Assembly: GCA_964425645.1 (NCBI GenBank)
Contig: CAYRNC010000007.1
Span: forward strand, 1 to 47,518
DNA: 47,518 bases
Direction: 5' to 3'
Origin: CAYRNC01 sp964425645
GTDB lineage: Bacteria > Bacillota > Clostridia > Peptostreptococcales > Anaerovoracaceae
Shown: one piece after another, positions 1 through 8,381 of the stretch
How positions within the stretch are numbered: position 1 is the stretch's first letter
Layout: every line of letters begins with the position of its first letter
The notes under the pieces: generated by a model
Told to the model about the DNA's origin: nothing
The model's input: the letters and a program-made list of their open reading frames with translations, nothing else
Databases searched by the model: none
Position numbers and translations under genes: made by a program

Positions 1-56
1 AGAGCAGCTGATTCGTAATCAGCCGACCGAGAGTTCGAATCTCTCTGCCAGCTCCA
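1..56 (+). tRNA. tRNA-Thr (anticodon CGT), 3' part
   Basis: The 5' end lies outside the window. The anticodon stem pairs 7-11 with 19-23 around the loop TTCGTAA, with anticodon CGT at 14-16. The T stem pairs 29-33 with 41-45 around TTCGAAT. The 3' acceptor strand is 46-52, followed by discriminator T53 and an encoded CCA at 54-56. CGT reads the threonine codon ACG. Confidence 0.9.
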
Positions 57-67
57 AACAAAAATTT

Positions 68-100
68 ATCCTGTGTTATTTTTCAATCACAGGATTTTTA
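68..100 (+). terminator. Rho-independent terminator after tRNA-Thr
   Basis: An 8-bp perfect stem (ATCCTGTG at 68-75 with CACAGGAT at 88-95) around a 12-nt loop is followed directly by a T-rich tract. It starts 12 nt after the tRNA CCA end, as expected for a tRNA transcript terminator. Confidence 0.8.
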
Positions 101-176
101 TTGCCCAAAATCCGTTGACAATCGACCAACACGGCAACAAAAGATCTGATTATAGCATATCTTCTTTCCGGTACGT

Positions 177-1253
177 TCAATCGCCTGTTTCTGTATGCAG
201 AATAATTTCCCCATTGTCGTCTACTGCAAACAACACATCATAGGCGGTATTAACACCATCATACCCCGGAAATGAAGGAGTATATTTTTTCTCTGCACAC
301 AGTTTAAGCAGGTCATGTTCAGCTATACCGCATTTTTTTAAGTATTCCCTTGCTGTTATGATATTACCCGTACTGCAATCGTAATAGATGATCAAATACC
401 CGCTTCCACCACCTGCCTCAAACAAATATCCTTCAGATTTAATCACCAGTGCAGCTGCATTGTTGTAATTGTAAACTTTATAGTCCATGGCTGCAAAACC
501 CAAAAGATCAACTTCGGCCAGAACCTTCACATTTCCTTTGTTCAGCTCTTCGGCTATCTTAGCTGTATAGGGGCTGAAATTTGCTATCATCCTGTTGATT
601 TTGGCTGAATCGGGTATCTTAGAGCCTACACCAGGAACATTTATATTGACTTTGATCAGCCTTGCCTCCCCCACTAATAGATCCTCATCTTTATAATCAG
701 GAAGCACATCTATAACATCAAATTCACCCTTGTAAGATGATATGGTTTTGACATCTAAGGCTGATGGCTTATTATTTAAATTAGAAACGGGTTTAGAAAG
801 CTTAAAAGCAGTATCATAGCGGCTGTATTCATAGCTTGAAGCGATATCCATGGATATAACCGCCCCATTTTTCACGATATACACCAGATCTTTATTCGTA
901 TAATAAGCAGGGTCTTTATAGATATAGGCCTTCGTTGGCTTCGACATATTTATTACAGAGTGTGTATCGGGGTTTACTTTGTCTGTAACATAAAGATCAT
1001 GGGGATAGGTGGCAACGAGCTCTTGCTCATTCATCCAAATATGTCCTCTTACGGAGCCGATATTTGCATCCCCAACATAGTCGGTTCCCACATAAATGAC
1101 ATTTTCAAAACCGATCTTCCAGTCTTTTTCACCCCAGTATTGGGCTTTGAGGACAAAGCGTTTATAACCCGCACCATCTGAAAAGGTGTAGACTTTAGTA
1201 TAATCCCCCTCCGGCATTTTATTGTCCTCAAAGCTGACCTTGAGATTGGGCAT
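177..1253 (-). CDS. 3' part of a frameshifted secreted protein
   Basis: This frame appears to be the C-terminal continuation of the lipoprotein encoded just upstream at 1228-2097. The open frame extends back to 1328, but the first residues there look like out-of-frame noise. Sensible protein sequence begins near the internal Met at 1253 (MPNLKVSFEDNK), which has no ribosome binding site. Joining the two frames near 1250-1260 needs one +1 shift and gives a single protein of about 640 residues. The C-terminal part is rich in aromatic residues and beta-strand-like segments, ending in a segment around GGGSGYLIIYYD and a final HTETGD. No family was recognised with confidence. It could be a pseudogene, or an intact gene with a one-base assembly error. 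Confidence 0.5.
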   Translation of the reverse strand: MPNLKVSFEDNKMPEGDYTKVYTFSDGAGYKRFVLKAQYWGEKDWKIGFENVIYVGTDYVGDANIGSVRGHIWMNEQELVATYPHDLYVTDKVNPDTHSVINMSKPTKAYIYKDPAYYTNKDLVYIVKNGAVISMDIASSYEYSRYDTAFKLSKPVSNLNNKPSALDVKTISSYKGEFDVIDVLPDYKDEDLLVGEARLIKVNINVPGVGSKIPDSAKINRMIANFSPYTAKIAEELNKGNVKVLAEVDLLGFAAMDYKVYNYNNAAALVIKSEGYLFEAGGGSGYLIIYYDCSTGNIITAREYLKKCGIAEHDLLKLCAEKKYTPSFPGYDGVNTAYDVLFAVDDNGEIILHTETGD

Positions 1254-2097
1254 CGAAAATCTTTGGAAATACCGGAGTCGGCTGATCAAGTGCAAAAAGG
1301 TGGGATTCGTATTTATTTGACTCGTCATCGAAATAGGTTACAACTATGCTGTACTCATCGTTTATATCCTCTGCAGAATCTGAAATCGGCAATCCATCAT
1401 ATCCGTTATATATGATGCCGCCGATACTTGCCAGCTCGCCTTCGGTAAAATAATCCCGGGCACCTTGAGTTATATCTACCTCGGCGAACGATAAACGTAC
1501 AATTCCGCCATCGTAAAGCTTGGTAAAGGTGGCTGCAGCCATAAGTTTTGAATCTTCGGTGTAGTAAATATACGGTACATCAAAATTGTATATTCGCACA
1601 CCCCCGTTCTCAGCCTTTTTATAATATTCATTTAAGTATAGCTGAAGCCAGGCCCGGTAGTTTTCCGAGTGGGGAAAATCAACGGTGGCAATGGATTCTA
1701 CAATATTATTCGCTATATTATAGTTTGCAGCCCAAATAATTTCGTCTGTATCCCGGCCGTAGTCATATTTTCCGGTTATACGTATTGAAATCAAATTTTC
1801 CCCGGCTAAAATACAGCTTATTTCTACCTTGTAACCTGACCCCTTAGAAGATTCTTTTATTAAATCTGCGAAGCGGTCAATATTCTTATTTGCACTATGA
1901 ACGTCAGCGCTGTATGGTTCATTAATCAGATATGGCAGATCCACGGTATACGCTTTGCCTTCGTAAAAGCCGCTGACCGCCTTAAACTCTATGTATTTTG
2001 CCAATTCTGCGTTTGCATCGGCCTGAGCGCCCCTACAAGATGCCGTGACTGATACTAAAAAGCATAACAGAAGAACAAATAACAGTTTTCTCCTCAT
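1228..2097 (-). CDS. Putative lipoprotein, 5' part of frameshifted gene
   Basis: The N terminus has a positively charged start (MRRK), a hydrophobic stretch of about 15 residues and a Cys after TAS, resembling a lipoprotein signal peptide, though Thr at -3 is not typical. An AGGGGG ribosome binding site lies 8 nt before the ATG at 2097; an in-frame GTG at 2106 is a poorer alternative. The remainder is an extracytoplasmic-looking domain with many Tyr, Asn and Asp residues. The frame stops at 1228 after FPKIFDAQSQGQL, while the overlapping frame continues sensible sequence, so the gene is probably broken by an extra base. Function is unknown. It stands alone, behind a clear -10 element, and faces the tRNA-Thr terminator. 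Confidence 0.55.
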   Translation of the reverse strand: MRRKLLFVLLLCFLVSVTASCRGAQADANAELAKYIEFKAVSGFYEGKAYTVDLPYLINEPYSADVHSANKNIDRFADLIKESSKGSGYKVEISCILAGENLISIRITGKYDYGRDTDEIIWAANYNIANNIVESIATVDFPHSENYRAWLQLYLNEYYKKAENGGVRIYNFDVPYIYYTEDSKLMAAATFTKLYDGGIVRLSFAEVDITQGARDYFTEGELASIGGIIYNGYDGLPISDSAEDINDEYSIVVTYFDDESNKYESHLFALDQPTPVFPKIFDAQSQGQL

Positions 2098-2145
2098 AGC
2101 AGCCACCCCCTATGTTTTGATCCCGAAATCATCTGCTCACTGTTT

Positions 2146-2151
2146 ATTATA
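2146..2151 (-). promoter_or_regulatory. -10 element for the lipoprotein gene
   Basis: The minus strand reads TATAAT here, about 50 nt before the ATG at 2097. No good -35 hexamer is visible 16-18 nt upstream. Confidence 0.4.
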
Positions 2152-2542
2152 CTAAATCAGTTTAGGAAAGGCGACATATATCCAGCAGATGGATTATTAT
2201 CATTAATGCGATCACATATCTGATCTGTAACCGGGCAATAAAAAATCAAATCGCGATCCTAGGACATACGGTTAAAGTTAAAAATATCCTGAAACGCTGT
2301 TCGTATCGGCTAAAGACGGCAAAGGCCTTTGTTCAGATGCATTGGCGTATTTTTAGCCATAAAGGAATCGAAGATATTATAAATAGATACCATGGTCTCC
2401 TGCTTAATGGTACCCATAGTTACCGTTAGATATGGCAAAGCCGCGGCTTAGCCGCTATCACGCCGGGCCGGGAAAATGCTTATAGGCCGTGTTTCCTTTT
2501 GCCGTGAGTTCAAATCCTTTTATCCTTGACATATTCTTGCCT

Positions 2543-2596
2543 GTAGGGGGATTTGAACCGAGTCAATTGTTTACAAATCAATTGTCCTACCCCTAC
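2543..2596 (-). other. tRNA-like relic with a Thr(TGT)-type anticodon loop
   Basis: On the minus strand a 6-bp stem (CAATTG twice) encloses a loop region with TTTGTAA, the usual anticodon loop of tRNA-Thr(TGT), followed by GGTTCAAATCC, which looks like a T arm. An outer 7-bp pairing (GTAGGGG with CCCCTAC) closes the unit. There is no D arm and the T stem does not pair properly, so it cannot be a working tRNA. It is a decayed tRNA or a chance likeness. Confidence 0.25.
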
Positions 2597-2642
2597 CCAT
2601 CTCGATATTTAATATTAAGAACCGAACTACCGACAAAGATGT

Positions 2643-5600
2643 TTATTTTATAACATCATAAGAACAGCCGTCAAAGGATAAATCGAAATTGCAGATACTG
2701 TTAAGTTGGCAATAATCACAAGCTGTTTCATTACCCGATTTTTTCGGCCTGATGTCAATGGTACCTGATGCCAAAGAATCGCAAAGCGATGTGATTGTTC
2801 GGTCCACTTCATCGTAAAACGATTGAAATTCTTTTTGTGATAGAAGCTTCCCGTCCGAAGTGCCTTTTATGTTTCCGTCTTTGCTTTTATATAAAGGTAG
2901 AATGCGTGAATAACCGGTGAAGCTCCCGTCAACAGCCTTTATGATCTTAGGATCATCCAGCAAAACTCCATCCATCCTGAATACTTTTTCCAGCTCGGAA
3001 ACAAGTTTTTTCTCCTGCTCATCCGGGGCTAAACCGGTAACGTTGATTGATGGTTCCCGGATTTCGAAATAGAACACCCCTGCCGGATTTATTTCGCCTT
3101 CCGGTTTCAGCCCCCCTAAAGCAGCCCTCAGATAGAGCATGAGCTGAAGACGGTAACCGCTTTTTGCCTCTTCAAGATCAAAGCGCCCGCTGCCGGATTT
3201 ATAATCTATCACCTTTACGAAATTGCCATCCAATACATCTATCCGGTCAATTATTCCTTCAATATAAAAAATTCTTCCCCCCGCATTGATTTCAATGGCC
3301 GGAAAGGCTCTTCCGTCGCCAAAGTATTCTTCAAAAAACATCTTCCTAATTTTGCCTTGCCGCACCTGCTCTATCATAGCAAACGCAGCCCTTTTGCAGA
3401 CATCTCTTATTCGTTTTTCCCGATATTTTTCTTCCTGTCCCGAAAGAAGCATTCCCTCCTTGTAGTCCTTTGAAATCCGGTCCATAATGGCATCCACCTT
3501 TTCATCGCACTGCTCCTTAGTAAGCGACATAAAAGGCGACATTTCATCTGTAATTTCCATTCCGGGGACTGAAAGATTGTCGGCAAGCCGCATCAGACAT
3601 TCGTGATATATTTCTCCCGCTTCTCTGCTCGCCACCTCGAAAATACGCCTTTCCTTGGGAACAAGTCCGTACAGAACCAAATGTGAAAAAGGACAGCGCC
3701 CAAATCTCTCAAGCCTGGAAGGTGAAAGAGTGAGCCTCCTTTTTGCATCCTTTTTATACAATGCTTCCACTATTTCGGGTTTCAGTCGATCCGTTTCATT
3801 TATATGGAACAGACCCTTTCTGATCCCCTCCATTCTTTGATCCCTATTCTCCCGATACCAATTGAATGCAGCCTTAAAATAAGGAGAAAGGGGCTCATCA
3901 CCGGACCTGGCTTTTCTCAGCGCTTCAACAAGGTGGACCAAAGTACTTTCTTGACTACCTATCAATTCCATAGACTCATCCCTGTTATGGATGTCCTTTT
4001 CCAGGGGGGCTTCGGGAAACATCTGCTTTAACTGATTAAATACCAAAGAGGGACGCAGTTCCCTACCTTCTTCATCCGAGGCAGAGTAGCTTAAATACAG
4101 ATATCTTTCGGGCTTTGAAAGATTTCTGTATATCGACAGACGTTCCTCCATGATGCGGAAATCGTCATCTTTGCAGATGTCAAGATGAAGAAGCAAGGCC
4201 CTTTCATCCCTGTTCAAAAGATCATCGTCCACGGAATCTTTTGGTAAAACTCCATCATTTACCCCTATAACTATTAATGCTTTGACCTTTCCCACCCTGG
4301 TCCTTTGCATCGTTCCCACAACGACCTGATCAATTGTCGAGGGTATCAAACCTAGTTCAAGCGAGGAAAACCCTGATTTTAACATTGCCAAAAAATCCTG
4401 CACCGATATTTCAAGACCGCCCGCAAGTTCGGTCATCTGTTCAAAAAGACCAAGCAATCCTTCCCATATCTGGGACATTTCCAATGAAGCCTCATATTCC
4501 CCCTGTTCGTTAAGGTGTTCGGAATATGAAGAAACCTTTGCGGGCAGATCTGCTTTATCCTCCAGAAAAGACCGAAGAGCACTGACTTTTTCATTGACTG
4601 TGGTTGCCTTTGAAAGCATCCTTTCCAGCCCAAAGATAAAATCTACAGCCGTGCGTCGGCTTTCTTCAACAAGTCTTAATGCTTCTTCACCCAAATCATT
4701 AACACCGTAGCGAAATTCCTTTTTCCATCGGCTTCCCCTTATTTTATAGCTAATTGCATAGTTCTCAAGGTCTTCGCATGCCTCCATGGGAAGTGGAGAC
4801 AAACCTGTTTTCAGGACAAGAAAAACATCCTCGGTGTTCCAGTCTTCCGATATGGCAGACAAAAGAGATGAAACAAAAAGTATGATCGGATTATGCATTA
4901 CACTGCGCCTGTGATCCATAAAAAAATGGATTCCATATTCTTCAAAGACCCTTTTAATGTGCTGCCCTCTTCCCTCCAGATCGTTGCATATCACGGCTAT
5001 ATCCCTGTATCTGAGTCCTTTTTCTCTTACCAGGAAGGATACATAGGCAGCCGCTGTTTCCACCTCGGCATGAAAATTTGCAGCGCTGCAAAGCACCGGT
5101 CCCTTTACGTCATTCATAGAAGAAAAAGGCTTCGGAGGACAGGCAAATATCTGTTGCTCTACATGTGCAATTACAGGATTAATCTGATGATTCGATTTTA
5201 TAATGGGTATGACTGAAACACCGGCACCGTGTGCAGCCTCAGACAATTTGTCCATCATCCTGTCGGTAAGCTTAAAAAGACCTCTTTCGTCATCTGACCT
5301 GTCACAGGTTAAAATTACACTGACACCTTTGGTTTTATGGGCCAACTCCCCTATGATTGATATGGACTTCGGAGTAAAATAATCAAATCCGTATATAAAA
5401 AATTCCGATTCCTTGGCCAAAAAGGAGCACGAAAGCTTTGATATGAAAAAATCGAGGTGATCCTCGTTATCGATATAGCAATCCTTAAGATATTCTTGAT
5501 ATCTGCGATATATTCTGTTAATATCAAAAAGTTTCCGATAAAGAAGGCTGTTTTCATCGCCTTTTGATAAAATATCCGAAAGACGGTCTGCATCGGTGTT

Positions 5601-6005
5601 GTGCTGCTTTATCTCTGAGATCAGGTTGTTCATTTTATCGATGAAAGCAGGCGCCGATCCCATCCCTTTAAAAACGCGGAGATTCTCATTTTCTTCGTCT
5701 AAAACCTTCCACAGCAGCATATGCCGTCCATTGCGATCAATAGGAGTGCGCATGTTACCGCCGGTCTCGCTTAAAACCCTTTCCACCAGCCGATTCTGTG
5801 AAAGGATCTCCAAATCCATAAGACCCCTAACCCCCAGCAGCGACAGAGCACTCCTTTCCGCTTCCAGAGTGTATTGATCGGGAACCAACAGCACAACCTT
5901 TTTCGGCTCATCTTTTTTACCCAAATCTGAAAGACGGGCAGCGATCAGGTTAAATAGGAAGCCTTCTTTATCGACATTCTCTTTGCCATAATAAATGCGG
6001 AGCAT
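2643..6005 (-). CDS. addB: ATP-dependent helicase/deoxyribonuclease subunit B (AddB)
   Basis: AddB pairs with AddA to resect double-strand breaks for RecA-dependent repair. At 1120 residues the length fits the family. The C-terminal RecB-type nuclease core is visible (DRID then VIDYKSGSG near residue 925-935). The Fe-S cluster cysteines are present: one in FGRCPFSH near residue 770 and a CxxCx5C group near 1095-1105. The N terminus, where AddB proteins usually carry a Walker A loop of the GxxxSGKT type, here reads YYGKENVDKEG, so the loop appears lost. The start ATG has GGAG 9 nt upstream. No addA is adjacent: the next gene downstream is the broken lipoprotein. It probably follows the DUF6506 gene in the same transcript (28-nt gap). 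Confidence 0.9.
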   Translation of the reverse strand: MLRIYYGKENVDKEGFLFNLIAARLSDLGKKDEPKKVVLLVPDQYTLEAERSALSLLGVRGLMDLEILSQNRLVERVLSETGGNMRTPIDRNGRHMLLWKVLDEENENLRVFKGMGSAPAFIDKMNNLISEIKQHNTDADRLSDILSKGDENSLLYRKLFDINRIYRRYQEYLKDCYIDNEDHLDFFISKLSCSFLAKESEFFIYGFDYFTPKSISIIGELAHKTKGVSVILTCDRSDDERGLFKLTDRMMDKLSEAAHGAGVSVIPIIKSNHQINPVIAHVEQQIFACPPKPFSSMNDVKGPVLCSAANFHAEVETAAAYVSFLVREKGLRYRDIAVICNDLEGRGQHIKRVFEEYGIHFFMDHRRSVMHNPIILFVSSLLSAISEDWNTEDVFLVLKTGLSPLPMEACEDLENYAISYKIRGSRWKKEFRYGVNDLGEEALRLVEESRRTAVDFIFGLERMLSKATTVNEKVSALRSFLEDKADLPAKVSSYSEHLNEQGEYEASLEMSQIWEGLLGLFEQMTELAGGLEISVQDFLAMLKSGFSSLELGLIPSTIDQVVVGTMQRTRVGKVKALIVIGVNDGVLPKDSVDDDLLNRDERALLLHLDICKDDDFRIMEERLSIYRNLSKPERYLYLSYSASDEEGRELRPSLVFNQLKQMFPEAPLEKDIHNRDESMELIGSQESTLVHLVEALRKARSGDEPLSPYFKAAFNWYRENRDQRMEGIRKGLFHINETDRLKPEIVEALYKKDAKRRLTLSPSRLERFGRCPFSHLVLYGLVPKERRIFEVASREAGEIYHECLMRLADNLSVPGMEITDEMSPFMSLTKEQCDEKVDAIMDRISKDYKEGMLLSGQEEKYREKRIRDVCKRAAFAMIEQVRQGKIRKMFFEEYFGDGRAFPAIEINAGGRIFYIEGIIDRIDVLDGNFVKVIDYKSGSGRFDLEEAKSGYRLQLMLYLRAALGGLKPEGEINPAGVFYFEIREPSINVTGLAPDEQEKKLVSELEKVFRMDGVLLDDPKIIKAVDGSFTGYSRILPLYKSKDGNIKGTSDGKLLSQKEFQSFYDEVDRTITSLCDSLASGTIDIRPKKSGNETACDYCQLNSICNFDLSFDGCSYDVIK

Positions 6006-6033
6006 ATGTATTTCTCCATTGAAAGGACTTTTA

Positions 6034-6579
6034 TTAGCCGCAATAACCTACAGGCACCGCTCCTTTGGTGGCATCGATGACAGCCTTCGCCTTATTCTCG
6101 TCAAACCACCGGCACATCTCAATGAAAACGACGCCCTCATTTACCATTTTAATAGCCGCCATACAGGCCGATTCTAAGCTGTTTACACAAGCCACCTTGG
6201 TGTTCATTTCATCGCTCTCCATATGTATCCACCCAGTATCGGCAACGGAGGTGTCCGCCAAAATTATACCGTATTCCTCCAAAGACTCCATGGCTTCCAT
6301 TCTTTCGCTGTCCTTTAAACTGTATTTTGCATATCGAACATCAGCCTTACAATCCGTAGCCAAACAAATTTTTTTAGCTTTTTTCTCATCAAAGTCACCG
6401 CAAAGATCGATTTCAAAAAAGCCTTCTGAGGAAAGCTCTTTCGCCAATTCCTCTGCCATCTTCATAGAGTGCACCCCTGCAATAAAATAGTGATTGCTTT
6501 CGTTTTCATGAATCCCTGCATAGGTATCCGGCGATAAAGTTCTTGAATTCATGATAAAGGCATACTTAAACTTATCCAT
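6034..6579 (-). CDS. Tandem DUF6506-like protein
   Basis: I recognise the C-terminal pattern (NEGVVFIEMCRWFD, then DATKGAVPVG) as resembling the small uncharacterised DUF6506 family. A second diverged copy lies in the first half (SSEGFFEIDLCGDFD, then ICLATDCKADV), so the protein looks like an internal duplication. Function is unknown. An upstream in-frame ATG exists at 6597, but the sequence after it (GGAGGAGG) is itself the ribosome binding site for the ATG at 6579, which is therefore preferred. That start overlaps the 3' end of the HAD phosphatase gene by 8 nt, suggesting translational coupling. The product is about 181 residues, with no signal peptide or membrane segment. Confidence 0.65.
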   Translation of the reverse strand: MDKFKYAFIMNSRTLSPDTYAGIHENESNHYFIAGVHSMKMAEELAKELSSEGFFEIDLCGDFDEKKAKKICLATDCKADVRYAKYSLKDSERMEAMESLEEYGIILADTSVADTGWIHMESDEMNTKVACVNSLESACMAAIKMVNEGVVFIEMCRWFDENKAKAVIDATKGAVPVGYCG

Positions 6580-7252
6580 CCGAAAATCCTCCTCCATTTT
6601 GCCCGTTTAACAGGCTTAATAAATCCTCCGGCTTTTCTATGATATGGTCGGGCCCTTTTGGGCCTTCAATCTCATCCTTAGATAAAGTGATCTGCCATCC
6701 GACTAAAACAGATCTTATGCCTGCATTTTTTGCACAAAGTATATCGTTGATGCTGTCTCCCAGCATGAGCGACCCCTCAGGGTGGGCGGAAAGTTTACGC
6801 AAAGCAATAAATAAAGGTTCAGGATCGGGTTTATGTTTGTTCGTATCATCACAGGTAATAACGCAGTCAAAATAGGAATCCAAATCGAAGCGTTTTAAAC
6901 CTTCAAAAGTGCTTTCCTTAGGTCTTGAAGTCACAAGTCCCGTTATATAGTTTCTGTTTTTTAATTCCTTGATAAGGTCTACCATACCTGGGAAAGGTGC
7001 AATCATATCCTTATAGTATTTCTTGAGATGACTTCTGTATATATTTACACCTTCCTCAGCAGTCAACTGAGGTAGAACCTGCTCCATAGTAATCATCAAA
7101 GGCTCACCAAACGTGCGCACTATTTCCTCCACGGGGCGCTCCCTGCCCTCGACGGTTCTGAATGTATGCTGCCAGCATTGGATTATGAGCTCGTTCGTAT
7201 TCATAATGGTCCCATCGAAATCAAAAAGTACAGTATTTATTCTATTTTTCAT
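6572..7252 (-). CDS. HAD-superfamily phosphatase (PpaX/Gph-like)
   Basis: A 226-residue HAD hydrolase with all core motifs: DFDGT near residue 11-15 (nucleophile Asp), TSR near 108 (motif II), a conserved Lys in NKHKPDP (motif III) and GDSIND (motif IV acidic pair). The alpha-helical cap between motifs I and II and the overall length match the pyrophosphatase PpaX / phosphoglycolate phosphatase branch. The exact substrate cannot be read from sequence. It lies 15 nt after prfB and overlaps the DUF6506 gene, so it is probably part of a secA-prfB-HAD-DUF6506-addB run. Confidence 0.8.
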   Translation of the reverse strand: MKNRINTVLFDFDGTIMNTNELIIQCWQHTFRTVEGRERPVEEIVRTFGEPLMITMEQVLPQLTAEEGVNIYRSHLKKYYKDMIAPFPGMVDLIKELKNRNYITGLVTSRPKESTFEGLKRFDLDSYFDCVITCDDTNKHKPDPEPLFIALRKLSAHPEGSLMLGDSINDILCAKNAGIRSVLVGWQITLSKDEIEGPKGPDHIIEKPEDLLSLLNGQNGGGFSDG

Positions 7253-7267
7253 TGTAAACCCGCCATT

Positions 7268-8366
7268 CTACTTTTGCTTCAGCTTTTCATTTATCAAATA
7301 ATCCAGTTCGCCGTCCATTACCGCATGAACGTTTCCAACTTCCGCGTTGGTTCTGTGATCCTTGACCAGGCTGTAAGGATGGAACACATAGGACCGAATC
7401 TGATTACCCCAACTGATTTGGCTGTAATCACCCTTAAGCTCATCAATTTTGCTCTTATGCTCCTGCTCCGCCAGCTCCAATAACCTGGATTTCAAAATCC
7501 TCATTGCTACCTCCCGATTTTGATGCTGTGATCGCTCATTTTGGCAGGAAACAACTATATTTGTAGGTATATGAGTAATGCGTATGGCAGAATCAGTCTT
7601 GTTAACATGCTGGCCGCCCGCCCCGCTTGAGCGAAAGGTATCGATCCTGAGATCATCAGGATCTATATCGACTTCTATATCGTCATCTATTTCAGGCATC
7701 ACATCAACGGAAGCAAAAGAAGTATGGCGTCTGCCCGAAGAATCGTAAGGTGAGATGCGAACAATTCTGTGTATCCCTTTTTCGTTTTTCAAATATCCAT
7801 AAGCATAATCCCCGGAGATCAGAACTGTAGCATTTTTGATCCCGCCCTCCGTATCGTTTTGTAGATCAAGAATGACAATTTTATAATCCTTGGATTCCGC
7901 CCAGCGCATGTACATCCTTAAAAGCATCATGGCCCAGTCTTGAGCATCAAGTCCGCCGCTTCCCGAGTGAACAGAAAGTATGGCATTTCTTCCGTCATAT
8001 TCCCCTTTAAAGAGGGTCCTGATCCTCATCTGCTCTGCATGGTTTTTATAAGAAGCATAGGCCGACAGAATTTCGGGAATCAAAGATTTGTCATCCTCTT
8101 CTTCAGCCAGGGTAATCAACACTGAAATATCTTCATACTCGCTTAGCAAATCACCGTATTGTTTCAATTTCGATTCTAGACTTTTCTTTTCTTTCAGAAG
8201 CTTCTTGGCTTTCTCATGATCATCCCAAAAACCATTTGCCCCCATCTTTTTATCTATTATGCTTAGCGATTCCTTCAGCCCAACCAGGTCAAAGAGACTC
8301 ACCCAGTTCTCTAAATTTTTCACCCTCTTCTGATAAATCGTAACGAATTTGTTCTAATTCGATCAT
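7268..8366 (-). CDS. prfB: Peptide chain release factor 2, with programmed +1 frameshift
   Basis: RF2 terminates translation at UGA and UAA. The gene starts at ATG 8366 (ribosome binding site AAAGGA), 15 nt after the secA stop. It encodes 25 codons, then meets an in-frame TGA at 8289-8291 inside CTTTGAC, the classical RF2 shift site. Skipping one base joins the 340-codon main frame for a product of about 365 residues, the same as E. coli RF2. The catalytic GGQ motif is present (GAGGQHVNKTDS). The stop-recognition tripeptide, normally SPF in RF2, reads SPY (7745-7753). Expression should be autoregulated: low RF2 lets the ribosome pause at UGA and shift frame. Confidence 0.95.
8288..8304 (-). 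promoter_or_regulatory. RF2 programmed frameshift signal
   Basis: The slippery site CTTTGAC occupies 8288-8294, with the zero-frame stop TGA at 8289-8291. A purine-rich GGGTGAG at 8298-8304 lies a few nt upstream, in the place of the internal Shine-Dalgarno stimulator known from other prfB genes. Confidence 0.88.
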
Positions 8367-8381
8367 TTGATCACATCCTTT

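Larger units (their letters stand above)
2107..2642. other. 536-bp intergenic stretch without a clear gene
   Basis: Apart from the lipoprotein promoter and the tRNA-like relic near its addB end, no supported gene was found. A plus-strand frame at about 2290-2425 reads as a basic peptide of roughly 45 residues, but it has no ribosome binding site or recognised family. A GC-rich hairpin (GCGGCTTAGCCGC) lies near 2441-2453. Confidence 0.5.

Noticed and set aside
2280..2430. Plus-strand peptide frame that could be a transposase fragment
   Set aside because: It has no ribosome binding site and no recognisable transposase motif; similarity was too vague.
6065..6490. 141-residue open frame on the plus strand
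   Set aside because: It is the antisense shadow of the DUF6506-like gene.
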